In this document: positions 63,721 to 64,000 of the stretch, in pieces
How the letters are laid out: each line of letters opens with the position of its first letter
Numbering within the stretch: the stretch's first letter is position 1
From: an uncultured Paracoccaceae bacterium
Lineage (GTDB): Bacteria > Bacteroidota > Bacteroidia > Flavobacteriales > Flavobacteriaceae
Length of the DNA stretch: 64,000 nt
Direction: 5' to 3'
Assembly (NCBI GenBank): GCA_943788135.1
Contig: CALSPC010000008.1
Span: 1-64,000 of the forward strand
Translations under genes and position numbers: made by a program
The notes under the pieces: generated by a model
The model's input: only the letters and a program-made list of their open reading frames with translations
What the model was told of the DNA's origin: nothing
Databases searched by the model: none

Positions 63721-64000
63721 AACGGTTTTAATAAGGCGACTTATAAATTCATTACCAAATTACTATTTTTAATAGAAATTCTGAACGTTTTTAAGAGCAA
63801 TTTAATAGTTGTATTTAATTTTACTTCAATCAAACTTTATAAGTTGATAATTATGAACGAATTAGCAATGAAATGGTTTGTATTAGAGACTAATTATAAT
63901 TACTTATTGCAATATTGACAACATCAATGGCATGAGGAACTCAGTCCCCAAATTTTGTACTATATTTAAGCTGTATTTTAATAGTAAACGCAAAAACCCA
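63721..64000. other. right-edge intergenic region, no gene seen
   Basis: AT-rich leader of the GH3 gene, with no clear TAnnTTTG box for it. An ORF of 68 codons on the plus strand overlaps the GH3 start and has no coding features. No tRNA, terminator or repeat was found; a gene may begin beyond the window. Confidence 0.5.

Noticed and set aside
63712-63918. 68-codon ORF at the right edge
   Set aside because: Overlaps the start of the GH3 gene on the other strand and has no coding features.
1-64000. CRISPR arrays, tRNA or rRNA genes
   Set aside because: No regularly spaced direct repeats and no cloverleaf or rRNA-like stretch were recognised by reading.

Overview
The window is a chromosomal segment of a member of the Bacteroidota, almost certainly Flavobacteriaceae. 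The support is low GC, many -7 boxes of the form TAnnTTTG, and family-typical genes: the BshA bacillithiol glycosyltransferase, a serine palmitoyltransferase for sphingolipids, GIN-domain lipoproteins, BatA, DUF4834 and YfhO proteins, a fused E1 alpha/beta ketoacid dehydrogenase and an OxyR with both redox cysteines. No tRNA, rRNA, CRISPR array, transposase, integrase or phage gene was seen.

Layout. 0-5 kb: oxyR, small hypotheticals, a PadR/PspC/GIN envelope-stress block (the PspC gene is frameshifted). 5-12.8 kb: S10 peptidase, glycosyltransferase, BatA, a catalytically degenerate dihydroorotase homologue, esterase, MBL hydrolase. 12.8-21.3 kb: conserved hypothetical, bcp, nth (without the iron-sulfur cysteines), accessory island 1, an ECF-like sigma factor with a striking 5' leader, uvrA, a Tyr/Arg-rich secreted protein. 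21.3-33.2 kb: GT4/YfhO/DUF4834, a GNAT protein convergent with serine palmitoyltransferase, a cysteine/cystathionine synthase, oligopeptidase B and threonine aldolase. 33.3-38.3 kb: prfB with its programmed +1 frameshift, then a biotin operon bioF-bioD-bioA'-'KAS-bioB in which a deletion has fused the start of bioA, out of frame, to the end of a ketoacyl synthase. 38.6-40.1 kb: island 2. 40.1-54.7 kb: fumC, hutI, hutG, sterol desaturase-like protein, E1 dehydrogenase, oxygenase, SUI1, nucleoside phosphorylase, ung, mutS2, DCC1-like protein. 54.8-57.17 kb: island 3. 57.17-63.7 kb: glutamate/dicarboxylate symporter, aroC, bshA and a GH3/beta-lactamase fusion.

The most unusual feature is the set of three islands. 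They carry unrelated AT-rich orphan genes (1, 2 and 3 genes, all on the + strand) but share three kinds of dispersed non-coding element in a constant order. A leader element (A) precedes the first gene, a palindromic element (C) separates successive genes, and a GC-richer tail (B) closes the array: A-gene-B, A-gene-C-gene-B and A-gene-C-gene-C-gene-B. A carries a short hairpin with a compensatory base change between copies. C ends in boxes resembling integron attC boxes. No integrase is present. I read these as cassette-like arrays of an undescribed or poorly described kind. The shared elements are visible in the sequence; the mobility is inference.

Several genes are broken: pspC, bioA, the biotin ketoacyl synthase, a 47-residue small gene and possibly the island-1 gene. 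They may be real lesions or assembly errors, and resequencing would tell.
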